A stretch of DNA of 64,000 nt, from positions 1,240,001-1,304,000 of the forward strand of contig NZ_AP018721.1 of the NCBI RefSeq assembly GCF_003967275.1. Direction: 5' to 3'. A program made the position numbers and the translations under genes. The notes under the pieces are model-generated. The model was not told the origin of the DNA. It searched no databases and was given only the letters and a program-made list of their open reading frames with translations. The stretch's first letter is position 1; every line of letters begins with the position of its first letter. Source of the DNA: Sulfuritortus calidifontis (GTDB taxonomy: Bacteria; Pseudomonadota; Gammaproteobacteria; Burkholderiales; Thiobacillaceae). This document shows positions 55,219 to 63,968 of the stretch, piece by piece.

Positions 55219-55679
55219 ACGCCGTTTTGCCCAGCGCCGAACCGACATACCGGCCCATGACCGAGGCCGATCTTCCCGCCGTGCTGGCGATCGAACGCGA
55301 GGCCTATCCCTTCCCTTGGACCCTGGGCAATTTTCGCGACTGCCTGAATTCGGGTTATCGCTGCGAAGTGGTGGAGCAGGGCGGCGAGTTGGTGGGCTAC
55401 AGCGTGCTCGCCAGCGGGGCAGGCGAGGGCCACATCCTCAACTGCTGCGTCGCTCCGTCGAGCCAAGGCCGCGGCATCGGCCGCCAGTTGATGCAGCGGC
55501 TGATGGCCAGCGCCAAGGAGTACGGCATCGCTACCCTGTTTCTCGAGGTGCGTCCGAGCAACCGCCGGGCCATCGATCTTTATGAGCATCTGGGCTTCGA
55601 GCCGGTCGGGCTGCGTCGGGGCTATTACCCGGCGGCCCAGGGCCGGGAGGACGCCCTGGTGATGAGGCGCGCGCTATGA
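55215..55679 (+). CDS. rimI: Ribosomal protein S18 alanine N-acetyltransferase RimI
   Basis: A 154-residue GNAT acetyltransferase: AVLAIEREAYPFPWTLGNFRDCL, the acetyl-CoA loop VAPSSQGRGIGRQLMQRLM and LEVRPSNRRAIDLYEHLGFEPVGLRRGYYPA. The tsaB-rimI order is usual. ATG overlaps the tsaB stop (ATGA). Confidence 0.95.
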   Translation: MNAVLPSAEPTYRPMTEADLPAVLAIEREAYPFPWTLGNFRDCLNSGYRCEVVEQGGELVGYSVLASGAGEGHILNCCVAPSSQGRGIGRQLMQRLMASAKEYGIATLFLEVRPSNRRAIDLYEHLGFEPVGLRRGYYPAAQGREDALVMRRAL

Positions 55680-56377
55680 GCCTGGGCCGGGAGGAACGCT
55701 TCAGGGAACTCGGCCTCTGGCCGGTCTGGCGCCGGCGGGGGATCAAGCCAGCGCCGGCGGCGGCTGCCGACGCGCCCGAAGCGGCAGGCGACAGCGAACT
55801 GGCCCAGCTCGATTTGGCGCAGTTGCGCGAGGCCGTGCTCAACTGCACCCGCTGCGAGCTGCATCAAACCCGCAAGCAGGGCGTGTTCGGCGTGGGCGAT
55901 CCGAATGCCGATTGGCTCATCGTCGGCGAGGCGCCGGGAGCGGATGAGGATCGCTTGGGCGAGCCCTTCGTCGGCCAGGCCGGCAAGCTGCTGGACGCCA
56001 TGCTCGGCGCCATCGGCTTGCAGCGCGGGCGCAAGGTCTACATCGCCAACGTCCTGAAGTCGCGGCCGCCCGGCAACCGCGACCCGAGGCCGGAGGAGGT
56101 GGCGGCCTGCCTGCCTTATCTGGAGCGCCAGATCGAGCTGATCCGGCCCAAGCTCATCGTCGCCCTTGGCCGCATCGCGGCCCAGAGCCTGCTGGTCACC
56201 GACGCGCCACTGGCCCGCCTGCGCGGCAGGCTGCATGTCTACCGCGGCTTGCCCCTGGTCGTGACCTATCATCCGGCCTATCTGCTGCGCAATCCGGCCG
56301 ACAAGGCGCGGGCCTGGGAAGATCTGCTCCTGGCCCGGGCCACCATGCGCGGCTTGCAGAACAACGATTCGGCCTAA
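55676..56377 (+). CDS. Uracil-DNA glycosylase, family 4-type
   Basis: A 233-residue iron-sulfur uracil-DNA glycosylase. The first cluster ligands lie in [13 protein letters not shown]; motif 1 is [28 protein letters not shown]; motif 2 is [11 protein letters not shown]. It removes uracil from DNA. A variable proline/alanine segment precedes the domain. It overlaps rimI and its stop abuts the MITE-like repeat. Confidence 0.93.
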   Translation: MSLGREERFRELGLWPVWRRRGIKPAPAAAADAPEAAGDSELAQLDLAQLREAVLNCTRCELHQTRKQGVFGVGDPNADWLIVGEAPGADEDRLGEPFVGQAGKLLDAMLGAIGLQRGRKVYIANVLKSRPPGNRDPRPEEVAACLPYLERQIELIRPKLIVALGRIAAQSLLVTDAPLARLRGRLHVYRGLPLVVTYHPAYLLRNPADKARAWEDLLLARATMRGLQNNDSA

Positions 56378-56587
56378 CAGGCCGTTGAAAAACGTAGCGA
56401 GGATGGCCAGATGCAAGGCGCACGGAGCGCAGCGACCGAGACATATCAAATAGATAGGCGAGGGAGCGAAAACGCAGTTTCGGCGCAGGCTAACCTCGGC
56501 GCCGCCGAGGTTAAGCGAAGCGGCCGAAGCCAGCACCGCGCAACGCCGCAGATGGCCCACCGCAGTAGTTTTTCAACGGCCTGCTAA
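56375..56587. repeat. MITE-like repeat, copy 2 (with insert)
   Basis: A 213-bp element with imperfect terminal repeats like those of copy 1 (AACAGGCCGTTGAAAAAC at the left, TTTTTCAACGGCCTGCT at the right). The interior is the inverse of 29093-29243, but about 62 bp are added near 56469-56531, including a palindrome CCTCGGCGCCGCCGAGG. No credible gene. It separates the UDG gene from lemA. Confidence 0.82.
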
Positions 56588-56619
56588 ATGTTGAAGAGAT
56601 CGAAATGAAGGAGGTCACT

Positions 56620-57249
56620 ATGCGCAAGCTCGCTCTCTGGCTCATCGCCCTGTTCGCCAGCCTCAACCTGTCCGGTTGCGGCTACAACACCCTGCAGGCC
56701 CAGGACGAGGGGATCAAGGCCGCCTGGTCCGAGGTGCTCAACCAGTATCAGCGCCGCGCCGATCTGGTGCCCAACCTGGTCAACACCGTGAAAGGCTATG
56801 CCGCGCACGAGGCCAAGGTGCTGACCGAGGTGACCGATGCCCGCGCCCGGGTCGGCCAGATCCAGGCTACGCCGGAATTGGTCAACGATCCGGCCGCCTT
56901 CCAGCAGTTCCAGGCCGCGCAGGCCGAATTGTCGACGGCGCTGGGGCGCCTGCTGCTGGTGGCGGAGAACTACCCGCAACTGAAGGCCGATGCGGCCTTC
57001 CGCGACCTGCAGGCGCAGCTGGAAGGCACCGAGAACCGCATCACGGTGGCGCGCAAGCGCTACATCGAGGCGGTGCAGGCCTACAACACCACGGTGCGGC
57101 AATTCCCGAGCAATCTCACCGCCATGCTCTTCGGCTTCAAGACCAAGGCCAATTTCGCGCTGGAGAACGAGAAGGCCCTGGCGGCGCCACCCAAGGTGGA
57201 CTTCGGCGGCGGCGAGCCGGCCGGGGCTGATATCTCCAAGGGTTATTGA
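56620..57249 (+). CDS. LemA family lipoprotein
   Basis: A 209-residue protein with a lipoprotein signal (ALWLIALFASLNLSGCGY). The LemA domain is a helical bundle: GIKAAWSEVLNQYQRRADLVPNLVNTVKGYAAHEAKVLTEVTDARAR and YPQLKADAAFRDLQAQLEGTENRITVARKRYIEAVQAYNTTVRQFPSNLTA. AAGGAGGT with ideal spacing picks ATG 56620 over 56605. lemA followed by two TPM-domain genes is a widespread cluster of unclear function in envelope or phosphate metabolism. Confidence 0.93.
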   Translation: MRKLALWLIALFASLNLSGCGYNTLQAQDEGIKAAWSEVLNQYQRRADLVPNLVNTVKGYAAHEAKVLTEVTDARARVGQIQATPELVNDPAAFQQFQAAQAELSTALGRLLLVAENYPQLKADAAFRDLQAQLEGTENRITVARKRYIEAVQAYNTTVRQFPSNLTAMLFGFKTKANFALENEKALAAPPKVDFGGGEPAGADISKGY

Positions 57250-58088
57250 GGCCGGTGAGCCTGCGCCGCGCGCTCGCTGCGCTTGCCCTCGCGCTGTTCA
57301 CCTGCACTGCCGCTGCCGAGGTGGCGGTGCCCCCGCTGAACGCGCGGGTGATCGATCTGACCGGCACCCTGAGCGCCGAGCAGCGCGGCGCGATCGAACG
57401 CAAGCTGGCGGCCCTGGAGACGGCCAAGGGCAGCCAGATCGCGGTGCTTGTGCTGCCGACCACCCAGCCCGAGACCATCGAGCAATATGGCATCCGGGTG
57501 GCCGAGACCTGGAAACTCGGCCGCAAGGGCATCGATGACGGCGCCTTGTTGCTGGTGGCCAAGGACGACCGCGCCCTGCGCATCGAGGTCGGTTACGGCC
57601 TGGAGGGCGTCATCCCCGACGCCGTGGCCAAGCGGGTGATCGAGGAGATCATCCTGCCCAGGTTCAAACAGGGCGATTTCGCCGGCGGCATCGACGCCGG
57701 GGTCGATGCCCTGATCGGGCTGGTGCAGGGTGAGCCGCTGCCCGCGCCGGCGCCGCCGGCCCCAGGTACCGACCTGCTGGAACAGGCGCTGCCGCTGGCC
57801 CTGATTTTCATCTTCGTCGTTGGCGGCCTGCTGCGCGCCATCTTCGGCCGTTTCCTCGGCGCCTCGGCGGCGGGCGGCATCGCCTTCTTCGGCGCCTGGC
57901 TGCTGCTGGGTTCGTTCGTGGTCGGCCTGGTCGTCGCCTTGGTCGTCTTCCTCATCACCCTGGGCGGCGGCGGCCACATCGGTCATCTCGGCGGCGGCTT
58001 CGGTGGTCGGGGCGGCGGTGGTTTCGGTGGCGGCTGGTCCGGCGGGGGCGGTGGTTTCGGCGGCGGTGGCGCCTCGGGGAGGTGGTAA
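57246..58088 (+). CDS. TPM-domain protein (YgcG family), membrane-anchored
   Basis: About 280 residues. A signal peptide (RRALAALALALFTCTAAAEV) precedes the TPM domain (RVIDLTGTLSAEQRGAIERKLAALETAKGSQIAVLVL ... DDGALLLVAKDDRALRIEVGYGLEGVIPD). Two or three membrane segments follow (about 180-240), and the end is a glycine-rich tail with repeated GGG-F motifs. TTG 57246 overlaps the lemA stop; GTG 57255 is an alternative start. Confidence 0.9.
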   Translation: MRPVSLRRALAALALALFTCTAAAEVAVPPLNARVIDLTGTLSAEQRGAIERKLAALETAKGSQIAVLVLPTTQPETIEQYGIRVAETWKLGRKGIDDGALLLVAKDDRALRIEVGYGLEGVIPDAVAKRVIEEIILPRFKQGDFAGGIDAGVDALIGLVQGEPLPAPAPPAPGTDLLEQALPLALIFIFVVGGLLRAIFGRFLGASAAGGIAFFGAWLLLGSFVVGLVVALVVFLITLGGGGHIGHLGGGFGGRGGGGFGGGWSGGGGGFGGGGASGRW

Positions 58089-58092
58089 GGCC

Positions 58093-58593
58093 ATGCAGTT
58101 CAGACGCATCCTCAAACACCTGTTCTACCCGGACTGGCTGGCCTGGCAGGCCTTTCCCAGCCGCAGCCGGCGCGCGATCGAGCGCGCCATCAGCGAATCC
58201 GAGGCGCGCCACGGCGGCGAGATTCGCTTCGCCGTGGAGCCCAATCTGCCGCTGCGGCCGCTGTTGCGCGGCATGAGCGCGCGCGAGCGCGCCCTGGAAA
58301 TCTTCAGCCAGCTGCGGGTCTGGGATACCGAGCAGAACAACGGCGTGCTGATCTATCTTCTGCTGGCCGACCGGGACGTGGAGATCGTGGCCGACCGTGG
58401 CCTGAACGGCCGGGTGGAAGCGGCGGAGTGGGAAGCGATCTGCCGGCAGATGGAGGCCGACTTTCGCCGTGGCGCTTACGAAGCCGGGGTGCGACAGGGC
58501 ATCCAGGCCATCGGCGCGCACCTCGCCCGCCATTTTCCGCCGCCGGCCGACAATCGCAACGAACTGCCGGACCGGCCGACGCTGATTGTCTGA
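58093..58593 (+). CDS. TPM-domain protein (second, cytoplasm-facing)
   Basis: A 166-residue protein with a TPM domain (AIERAISESEARHGGEIRFAVEPNL ... TEQNNGVLIYLLLADRDVEIVADRGLNGRV) but no signal peptide or membrane segment. Starts 4 nt after the first TPM gene. The lemA-TPM-TPM trio is a conserved arrangement. It converges with lplT, the stops being 1 nt apart. Confidence 0.88.
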   Translation: MQFRRILKHLFYPDWLAWQAFPSRSRRAIERAISESEARHGGEIRFAVEPNLPLRPLLRGMSARERALEIFSQLRVWDTEQNNGVLIYLLLADRDVEIVADRGLNGRVEAAEWEAICRQMEADFRRGAYEAGVRQGIQAIGAHLARHFPPPADNRNELPDRPTLIV

Positions 58594-58594
58594 A

Positions 58595-59902
58595 CTACTT
58601 GGAGCCCGAGCCGTGGTGCACGTGCTCGGCGGCCGCCAGCAGGCGCTCCAGTTCTTCCTTGTGCAAGGCCATGTTGGATTGGTGCCAGCGGCGCACCAGG
58701 TACATGGTCAGCGCGACGAACAGGCTGAACAGGATGATGACCGCATAGACCGACAGCTTGGCCCAGACCAGCAGGGCATAGAGCCCGAGCATGACCAGGA
58801 TGGACAGGTTCTCGTTGAAGTTCTGCACGGCGATGGAGTGGCCGGCGCCCATCAGGATGTGGCCCCGGTGCTGGAGCAGGGCGTTCATCGGCACCACGAA
58901 GAAGCCGGCCATGGCGCCGACGGCCAGCATGAGCACGATGGCCGGGATGGTGCCCTTGACGAAGACCATCAGGGCCGCGGACAGGCCCATGACGATGCCG
59001 ACCGTGATCACCTTGACCGACTGATGGATGGGGATCAGCCGGCCGGCGAGCACGGCACCGATGGCGATACCGATGGCGAACACCACTTGCAGATAGGCCG
59101 CCTCGTGCAGGGGTATCCGCAAAGCCTCCTCGGCCCAGCGCAGCATGATGAACTGCAAGGTGGCGCCGGCGCCCCAGAACAGGGTGGTCACCGCCAGGGT
59201 GATCTGGCCCAGCTTGTCGATCCAGAGCAGACGCACGCAGTGGGCGAAGTCACGGATCATGTAGAGGGGCGAACGGTGGGCGACCCGGTGGTCGACGCCG
59301 GTGTCGGGAATCCAGAGGTTGAAAAGCGCCGCCACCAGGTAGACCAGGGCGATGGCCAGCATGCTGTAGTCGAGCAGCGAGCCGAGCAGGCTGCCGTCGA
59401 TCAGCTGGCCGAACAGCATGGTGTCCACGCTTTGAAAGGCGCCCTGGATCAGGGGGCTGATCAGCCAGCCGCCGAGGATGGTGCCGAGGATGATGGCCGC
59501 CACGGTCAGGCCCTCGATCCAGCTGTTGGCCAGCACCAGTTTGCTGTGCGGCAGATACTCGGTGAGGATGCCGTACTTGGCCGGCGAGTAGGCGGCAGCG
59601 CCCAGGCCGACCACGGCATAGGCATAGAGCGGGTTGACCCCGGCGATCATCATCACGCAGCCGGCGATCTTGATGGTGTTGCTGATGAACATGACCCGGC
59701 CCTTGGGCATGGAGTCGGCGAAGGCGCCGACGAAGGCGGCCAGCACCACGTAGGAAATGGTGAAGAACAGCTTGAGCAGGGGCTCGTATTCGGCGGGGGC
59801 CTGAATCTCCCGCAACATGGCGATGGCGGTGATCAGCAGCGCGTTGTCGGCCAGCGCGGAAAAAAACTGCGCGGCCATGATGATGTAAAAGCCTCGATTC
59901 AT
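58595..59902 (-). CDS. lplT: Lysophospholipid transporter LplT
   Basis: A 435-residue major-facilitator protein with about 11-12 membrane segments. The N-terminus GFYIIMAAQFFSALADNALLITAIAML and the motif GLGAAAYSPAKYGILTEYLPHSKLVLANSWIEG are characteristic of LplT, which flips lysophospholipids inward for re-acylation. The usual acyltransferase partner aas is not next to it. Confidence 0.9.
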   Translation of the reverse strand: MNRGFYIIMAAQFFSALADNALLITAIAMLREIQAPAEYEPLLKLFFTISYVVLAAFVGAFADSMPKGRVMFISNTIKIAGCVMMIAGVNPLYAYAVVGLGAAAYSPAKYGILTEYLPHSKLVLANSWIEGLTVAAIILGTILGGWLISPLIQGAFQSVDTMLFGQLIDGSLLGSLLDYSMLAIALVYLVAALFNLWIPDTGVDHRVAHRSPLYMIRDFAHCVRLLWIDKLGQITLAVTTLFWGAGATLQFIMLRWAEEALRIPLHEAAYLQVVFAIGIAIGAVLAGRLIPIHQSVKVITVGIVMGLSAALMVFVKGTIPAIVLMLAVGAMAGFFVVPMNALLQHRGHILMGAGHSIAVQNFNENLSILVMLGLYALLVWAKLSVYAVIILFSLFVALTMYLVRRWHQSNMALHKEELERLLAAAEHVHHGSGSK

Positions 59903-60091
59903 TAACGGCTCGAGATCACGTTATCGTTTTCTGAGTCCTCCTTATACCACGCAGGGTGTGACGCCAGCCACCGATCATGCGGCTTGAAACGGCGTCTGAG
60001 GCAGTGGCATGAATGGACTACTCTTGCCAGACAAAGTGTGGTTGAATTGCATAATTAATTTTTATCTGACTATTAGCAGAGCAATAGAGCA
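59903..60091. other. lplT-LysR divergent intergenic region
   Basis: A 189-bp gap between divergent genes. The last 45 bp before the LysR gene are AT-rich (60045-60070, TTGCATAATTAATTTTTATC) and probably hold its promoter and operator, with T-N11-A-type half-sites possible. No credible gene. Confidence 0.5.
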
Positions 60092-61015
60092 ATGGCCGAT
60101 CGGCGCCTTCAAGTCTTCTACACCGTCGCCAAGCAGCTGTCCTTCACCAAGGCGGCGGAGCAGCTGTTCATGACTCAGCCTGCGGTGACCTTCCAGGTCA
60201 AGCAGCTGGAAGAGCATTTCAACGCCCGCCTGTTCGAGCGTTCGCACGGCAAGATCTCGCTCACCCCGGCCGGCGAGCTGGCGCTGGACTACGCCGAGCG
60301 CATCCTCAACCTGACCGCCGAGATGGAGGCCCGGGTCTCCGAACTGACCGGCCAGGTCAGCGGCCCGCTCCTGATCGGCGCCTCGACCACCATCGCTGAA
60401 TACATCCTGCCGCGCATGCTGGGCGAGTTCAAACAGATGCACCCAGAGACCCAGGCCCGCCTCACCGTGGCCAATTCGGAGACCATCGAGAACAAGGTGG
60501 CCGAACACACCCTGGACCTGGGCCTGATCGAGTCGCCCTCGCATCACCCCAACCTGGTCACCCGCGCCTGCTGCGAGGACGAACTGGTCATGATCTGCGC
60601 GCCCAACAGCGAGCTGGCCAGGCTGACCGTGGCCACCCCCAAGCAACTGGCCAGCCATCCCTATATCACCCGCGAGTCCGGCTCCGGCACGCGAGAGGTG
60701 ATCGACGACTATTTCAACCACAACGGCGTGCCGGCCGACGAGCTGAACCTGAGCATGGAGCTGGGCAGCCGCGAGGCGATCAAGGGCGCCGTGATCGCCG
60801 GCCTGGGCTTCGCCATCGTCTCCAGCACGACCGTGGCCAAGGAAGTGAAACTGGGCGAACTGGCGGCGGTGCCGCTCAACCCGCCGCTGCGCCGCCAGCT
60901 GACCCTGGTCTATCCCCAGGAGAAGTTCCGCAGCAAGCTGTTGCAGGCCTTCCTCGACTACATGGCGTCCTGTCCCTATCTGGTCGAAGTCACTCCCAAC
61001 AACAAAAAGAAGTAG
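60092..61015 (+). CDS. LysR-family transcriptional regulator (CbbR/CysL-like)
   Basis: A 307-residue LysR regulator. The HTH is LQVFYTVAKQLSFTKAAEQLFMTQPAVTFQVKQLEEHFNARLFERSHGKISLTPAGELAL. The effector domain (GPLLIGASTTIAEYILPRMLGEFKQMHPETQARLTVANSETIENKVAEHTLDLGLIES) resembles CbbR and CysL/YwfK. A role in carbon fixation or sulfur metabolism is possible but no target operon is beside it. The unknown gene 61019 follows after 3 nt. Confidence 0.9.
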   Translation: MADRRLQVFYTVAKQLSFTKAAEQLFMTQPAVTFQVKQLEEHFNARLFERSHGKISLTPAGELALDYAERILNLTAEMEARVSELTGQVSGPLLIGASTTIAEYILPRMLGEFKQMHPETQARLTVANSETIENKVAEHTLDLGLIESPSHHPNLVTRACCEDELVMICAPNSELARLTVATPKQLASHPYITRESGSGTREVIDDYFNHNGVPADELNLSMELGSREAIKGAVIAGLGFAIVSSTTVAKEVKLGELAAVPLNPPLRRQLTLVYPQEKFRSKLLQAFLDYMASCPYLVEVTPNNKKK

Positions 61016-61018
61016 GTC

Positions 61019-61369
61019 ATGACCCAGGACGAGCGCCGTCTCCTGCGGCTGTTCCGCAGCCTGAGCGAGAGCCAGCGCACGAGCCTGGTCGATTTCGCCG
61101 AGTTCCTGACCAGCCGTGCCAGCGAGGGCGCGGCGCCAAGCCAGCCCCAGACCCCGCTCGACATCCCGCGTCCCACCGAGGAAAGCTTGATCCAGGCGAT
61201 CAAGCGGCTGAAAGCGACCTATCCCATGCTCGCCGGCGACAAGCTTCTGCACGAGACCTCGGCCCTGGTCACTCAGCACATCCTGCACAAGCGGCCGGCG
61301 GCAGAGGTGATCGACGAACTGGAAGCGATGTTCCGCCGCCAGTATGAAAATCACAGCCATGGCGAATAG
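61019..61369 (+). CDS. Conserved-looking hypothetical protein (116 aa)
   Basis: A soluble, helical protein: MTQDERRLLRLFRSLSESQRTSLVDFAEFLTSRAS, a proline-rich middle, then TEESLIQAIKRLKATYPMLAGDKLLHETSALVTQHILHKRPAAEVIDELEAMFRRQYE. The first helix pair recalls a short 'SLVDFAEFL' element of small regulatory proteins. It starts 3 nt after the LysR gene, so they are co-transcribed. Function not recognised. Confidence 0.7.
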   Translation: MTQDERRLLRLFRSLSESQRTSLVDFAEFLTSRASEGAAPSQPQTPLDIPRPTEESLIQAIKRLKATYPMLAGDKLLHETSALVTQHILHKRPAAEVIDELEAMFRRQYENHSHGE

Positions 61370-61408
61370 CCGCATCCTGGGCGAAAATAGCGCGTCTAGG
61401 AGAAAACC

Positions 61409-62104
61409 ATGAGCAACGCCGATCAAGCCGAACTCGACAAATTCAGCGCCCTGGCCCATCGCTGGTGGGACCCGAACAGCGAGTTCCGCCCGCTGCACGA
61501 GATCAACCCGCTGCGCCTGGAATGGATCGACGGCCTGGCCCGGCTTGCCGGCAAAAGCGTGCTCGACGTCGGCTGCGGCGGCGGCATCCTGGCCGAGGGC
61601 ATGGCGGGCAAGGGCGCCCAGGTCACCGGCATCGACTTGTCGGAGAAGGCGCTCAAGGTGGCCAAGCTGCACAGGCTGGAATCCGGCGCCCAGGTCGACT
61701 ACCAGCTGATCGGCGCCGAGGCCTTGGCCGAGCAGCGGCCGGCCAGCTTCGACGTGGTCACCTGCATGGAGATGCTGGAACACGTGCCCGACCCGGCCAG
61801 CACCGTCGCCGCCTGCGCCCACCTGGCGAAGCCGGGCGGCTGGGTGTTCTGCTCCACCCTCAACCGCAACCCCAAGAGCTATCTGTTCGCCATCGTCGGC
61901 GCCGAGTACATCCTCAAGCTGTTGCCGCGCGGCACCCACGACTGGGCCAAGTTCATCAAGCCATCGGAGCTGGCCGGCTTCGGCCGCCAGGCCGGGCTGG
62001 AACTGGCCGAGGTCATGGGCATGACCTACAACCCGATCACCAAGGCCTACAAGCTGGAGCGGGACACCGACGTCAACTACCTCATGGCCTTCCGCAAGGT
62101 CTGA
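61409..62104 (+). CDS. ubiG: Ubiquinone biosynthesis O-methyltransferase UbiG
   Basis: A 231-residue SAM methyltransferase performing both O-methylations in ubiquinone synthesis. Motif I is [17 protein letters not shown]-terminal [33 protein letters not shown] is the family hallmark. [11 protein letters not shown] and [14 protein letters not shown] are also typical. gph follows after 4 nt, the usual ubiG-gph pair. Confidence 0.97.
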   Translation: MSNADQAELDKFSALAHRWWDPNSEFRPLHEINPLRLEWIDGLARLAGKSVLDVGCGGGILAEGMAGKGAQVTGIDLSEKALKVAKLHRLESGAQVDYQLIGAEALAEQRPASFDVVTCMEMLEHVPDPASTVAACAHLAKPGGWVFCSTLNRNPKSYLFAIVGAEYILKLLPRGTHDWAKFIKPSELAGFGRQAGLELAEVMGMTYNPITKAYKLERDTDVNYLMAFRKV

Positions 62105-62108
62105 GCCG

Positions 62109-62786
62109 ATGGCGGGCAAGGCATACCGGGTCGTCCTGTTCGACCTCGACGGCACCCTGGTCGATACCGCGCCCGACCTCGGCTACGCCCTGAACCAGTT
62201 GCGCCAGCGCCGGGGCCTGCCCCCGCTGGCCGAGGCGGTGATCCGGCCCCAGGCCTCGCACGGTGCCCGCGGCCTCTTGCAACTGGGCTTCGACATCGGC
62301 CCGGAAGACAGTGATTTCGCCGCCCTGCGCCAGGAATTTCTCGCCCTCTACGAGGCCAACATCGTCCGCGCCTCGCGCCTGTTCCCCGGCATGGCCGAGG
62401 TGCTGGCCGACATGGAGGCGGCTGGCCTGCGCTGGGGCGTGGTGACCAACAAGCCCGAGCGCTACACCGTGCCCCTGCTGCGCGGCCTCGATCTCCTGGC
62501 ACGGGCCGCCTGCGTGGTCAGTGGCGACACCTGCGCCCAACCCAAACCGCACCCGGCGCCCATGCTGCACGCCTGCCACCTGGCCGGGGCCGAGGCGCCG
62601 CAATGCCTGTACATCGGCGACGCCGAACGCGACGTCGAGGCGGCCAGCGCCGCCGGCATGCCGACCCTGATCGCCCGCTACGGCTACCTCGGCGAGAACG
62701 ACCGGCCGGAAGAGTGGGGCGCCGCCGGCTTCATCGACCGCCCGGCCGATCTGCTGCGCTGGCTGGAAATTCGCGAATCGGCTTGA
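62109..62786 (+). CDS. gph: Phosphoglycolate phosphatase
   Basis: A 225-residue HAD phosphatase. Motif I FDLDGTLVDTAPDL, motif II VVTNKP, motif III in AQPKPHPAPM, and motif IV YIGDAERDVEAASAAGM. It removes phosphoglycolate formed in oxidative DNA-end repair or photorespiratory-type side reaction of Rubisco. Next to ubiG as usual; tmRNA starts 40 nt downstream. Confidence 0.93.
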   Translation: MAGKAYRVVLFDLDGTLVDTAPDLGYALNQLRQRRGLPPLAEAVIRPQASHGARGLLQLGFDIGPEDSDFAALRQEFLALYEANIVRASRLFPGMAEVLADMEAAGLRWGVVTNKPERYTVPLLRGLDLLARAACVVSGDTCAQPKPHPAPMLHACHLAGAEAPQCLYIGDAERDVEAASAAGMPTLIARYGYLGENDRPEEWGAAGFIDRPADLLRWLEIRESA

Positions 62787-62825
62787 ACTTTTTCGCCCGG
62801 CAGGCATCATAGAGGCCTGTACTGC

Positions 62826-63188
62826 GGGGGCGACCTGGTTTCGACGTGGGTTGCAAAGCAGTTAGGGCATACCGAGGAGCGGGCTACCTCGTTAATCCAT
62901 CCGTCATCAAGATAGTCGCCAACGACGAATCTTACGCTCTGGCCGCTTAAGGCCGGACGCTGCACCGATCGGCCTGCGGGTCGGGCTGGGTAAAACCAGC
63001 AGCAGCGTCATAAACAGCAGGAGCAAGGCAAGCCTGAGCCGCGGGGGCTTGCACGGAAACCTAGCGGATCGCTCGTAACCAGCCTGCCGGTCGGCGGGTT
63101 GCGGGTCAAATCAAACGACCAGGCTAAGTATGTAGAACTGACTGTAGAGGGCTTGCGGACGCGGGTTCGATTCCCGCCGCCTCCACCA
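62826..63188 (+). ncRNA. ssrA: Transfer-messenger RNA
   Basis: A 363-nt tmRNA for rescue of stalled ribosomes. The 5' end GGGGGCG pairs with CGCCTCC before the encoded ACCA (63185-63188). The T arm has GGTTCGATTCC. The tag frame runs 62918-62950 and encodes A-N-D-E-S-Y-A-L-A-A then TAA; the resume codon is GCC. The tag ends in LAA, the ClpXP/ClpAP degron. Its 3' end is a common integration site for islands. Confidence 0.97.
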
Positions 63189-63197
63189 CTTACCCAA

Positions 63198-63229
63198 AAC
63201 CCAACCCTTATCGGTTGGGTTTTTTTTTT
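63198..63229 (+). terminator. Rho-independent terminator of ssrA
   Basis: AACCCAACC (63198-63206) and GGTTGGGTT (63213-63221) form a perfect 9-bp stem with a 6-nt loop, followed by a T-run to 63229. Confidence 0.93.
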
Positions 63230-63451
63230 GCCCGTTCCCCCAGCGTTGGCGCGGCTCCCGGGCTTGGTCTCGCGAGCGCCACCCCTGCGAAGTCGGCGTT
63301 TTCGCCCCCGCTGACGCCTCTCTGTTCTCCGTTTTCTCTGGTGGTCACGCGAGCGTTCTCGAGGCCACTTCCTTTGCTGGCGCGGGTTTAGAGGCGGTCG
63401 GTTGTGGTTGGCAACTCCTGTAGCGGTGGCGACCGAGTGCCAAGCGGCCAC
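63230..63451. other. Gap downstream of ssrA
   Basis: About 220 bp without a supported gene, promoter or repeat. Short frames here are on average unlike coding sequence. No second copy of the tmRNA 3' end is visible inside the window. Confidence 0.5.
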
Positions 63452-63474
63452 AAAAAAACCGCCCGTAGGCGGTT
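63452..63474 (-). terminator. Rho-independent terminator (minus strand)
   Basis: AACCGCC/GGCGGTT (7 bp, loop CGTA) lies at 63457-63474, with a 7-base A-run on its left giving a T-run on the minus strand. It ends transcription of the gene at 63495-63968. Confidence 0.88.
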
Positions 63475-63494
63475 GCTGGCGCTGAGCGACGCGC

Positions 63495-63968
63495 TCACCC
63501 GGGTGGCACGAGCACCCGCATCTGGTCGCCCCAGGCGTTGGGCCAGGGGCGGCGCATCACCTTCTCCAGCACGGCGTCGGGCGAACCCGCCAGCCGTTCC
63601 ACGACATCCGGGGCCAGGAGCGTCAGCCGCATGACCCGGCGTACCTGCGTCACGTCCATGCCTTCGGCCTCGGCGATCTCGGCTACTGATGCCGCCCGCT
63701 GCTCATCCAGCAGGCGTTGCCAGTGGTGCGCCAGTCCTAGCGCCCGCATCAACGCGGTGTCCTGCGCGGCCGACCGGGCTTCCCGCTCCCGGGTGGCCTC
63801 GGACAGAAATTCCTGCGGCGCGTCCAAGGGCGTGATGACCTGCTTCTTCAGCCCCCGCTTCACCAGCGTCCAGGGCACGAAGGTTTCCAGTTGCACGCCG
63901 CCTGCCGGGCTCGGCAGTTGATAAGTGACCGGATCACCCTTGAACCGGCCCCGGTGCTTCTTGCTCAT
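63495..63968 (-). CDS. Accessory-element HTH protein (ParB/KorB-like helix)
   Basis: A 157-residue protein. The N-terminal half (GVQLETFVPWTLVKRGLKKQVITPLDAPQEFLSEA) and the helical C-terminal half (LGLAHHWQRLLDEQRAASVAEIAEAEGMDVTQVRRVMRLTLLAPDVVERLAGS) form a layout found beside site-specific recombinase modules in integrated elements; AEGMDVTQVRRVMRLTLLAP is an HTH of ParB/KorB type. Its start overlaps the stop of an upstream gene (ATGA). It suggests an accessory element begins here. Confidence 0.65.
   Translation of the reverse strand: MSKKHRGRFKGDPVTYQLPSPAGGVQLETFVPWTLVKRGLKKQVITPLDAPQEFLSEATREREARSAAQDTALMRALGLAHHWQRLLDEQRAASVAEIAEAEGMDVTQVRRVMRLTLLAPDVVERLAGSPDAVLEKVMRRPWPNAWGDQMRVLVPPG

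Noticed and set aside
58586-59905. A 439-codon plus-strand frame opposite lplT
   Set aside because: Histidine/aspartate-rich shadow of a membrane protein; lplT has the real family motifs.
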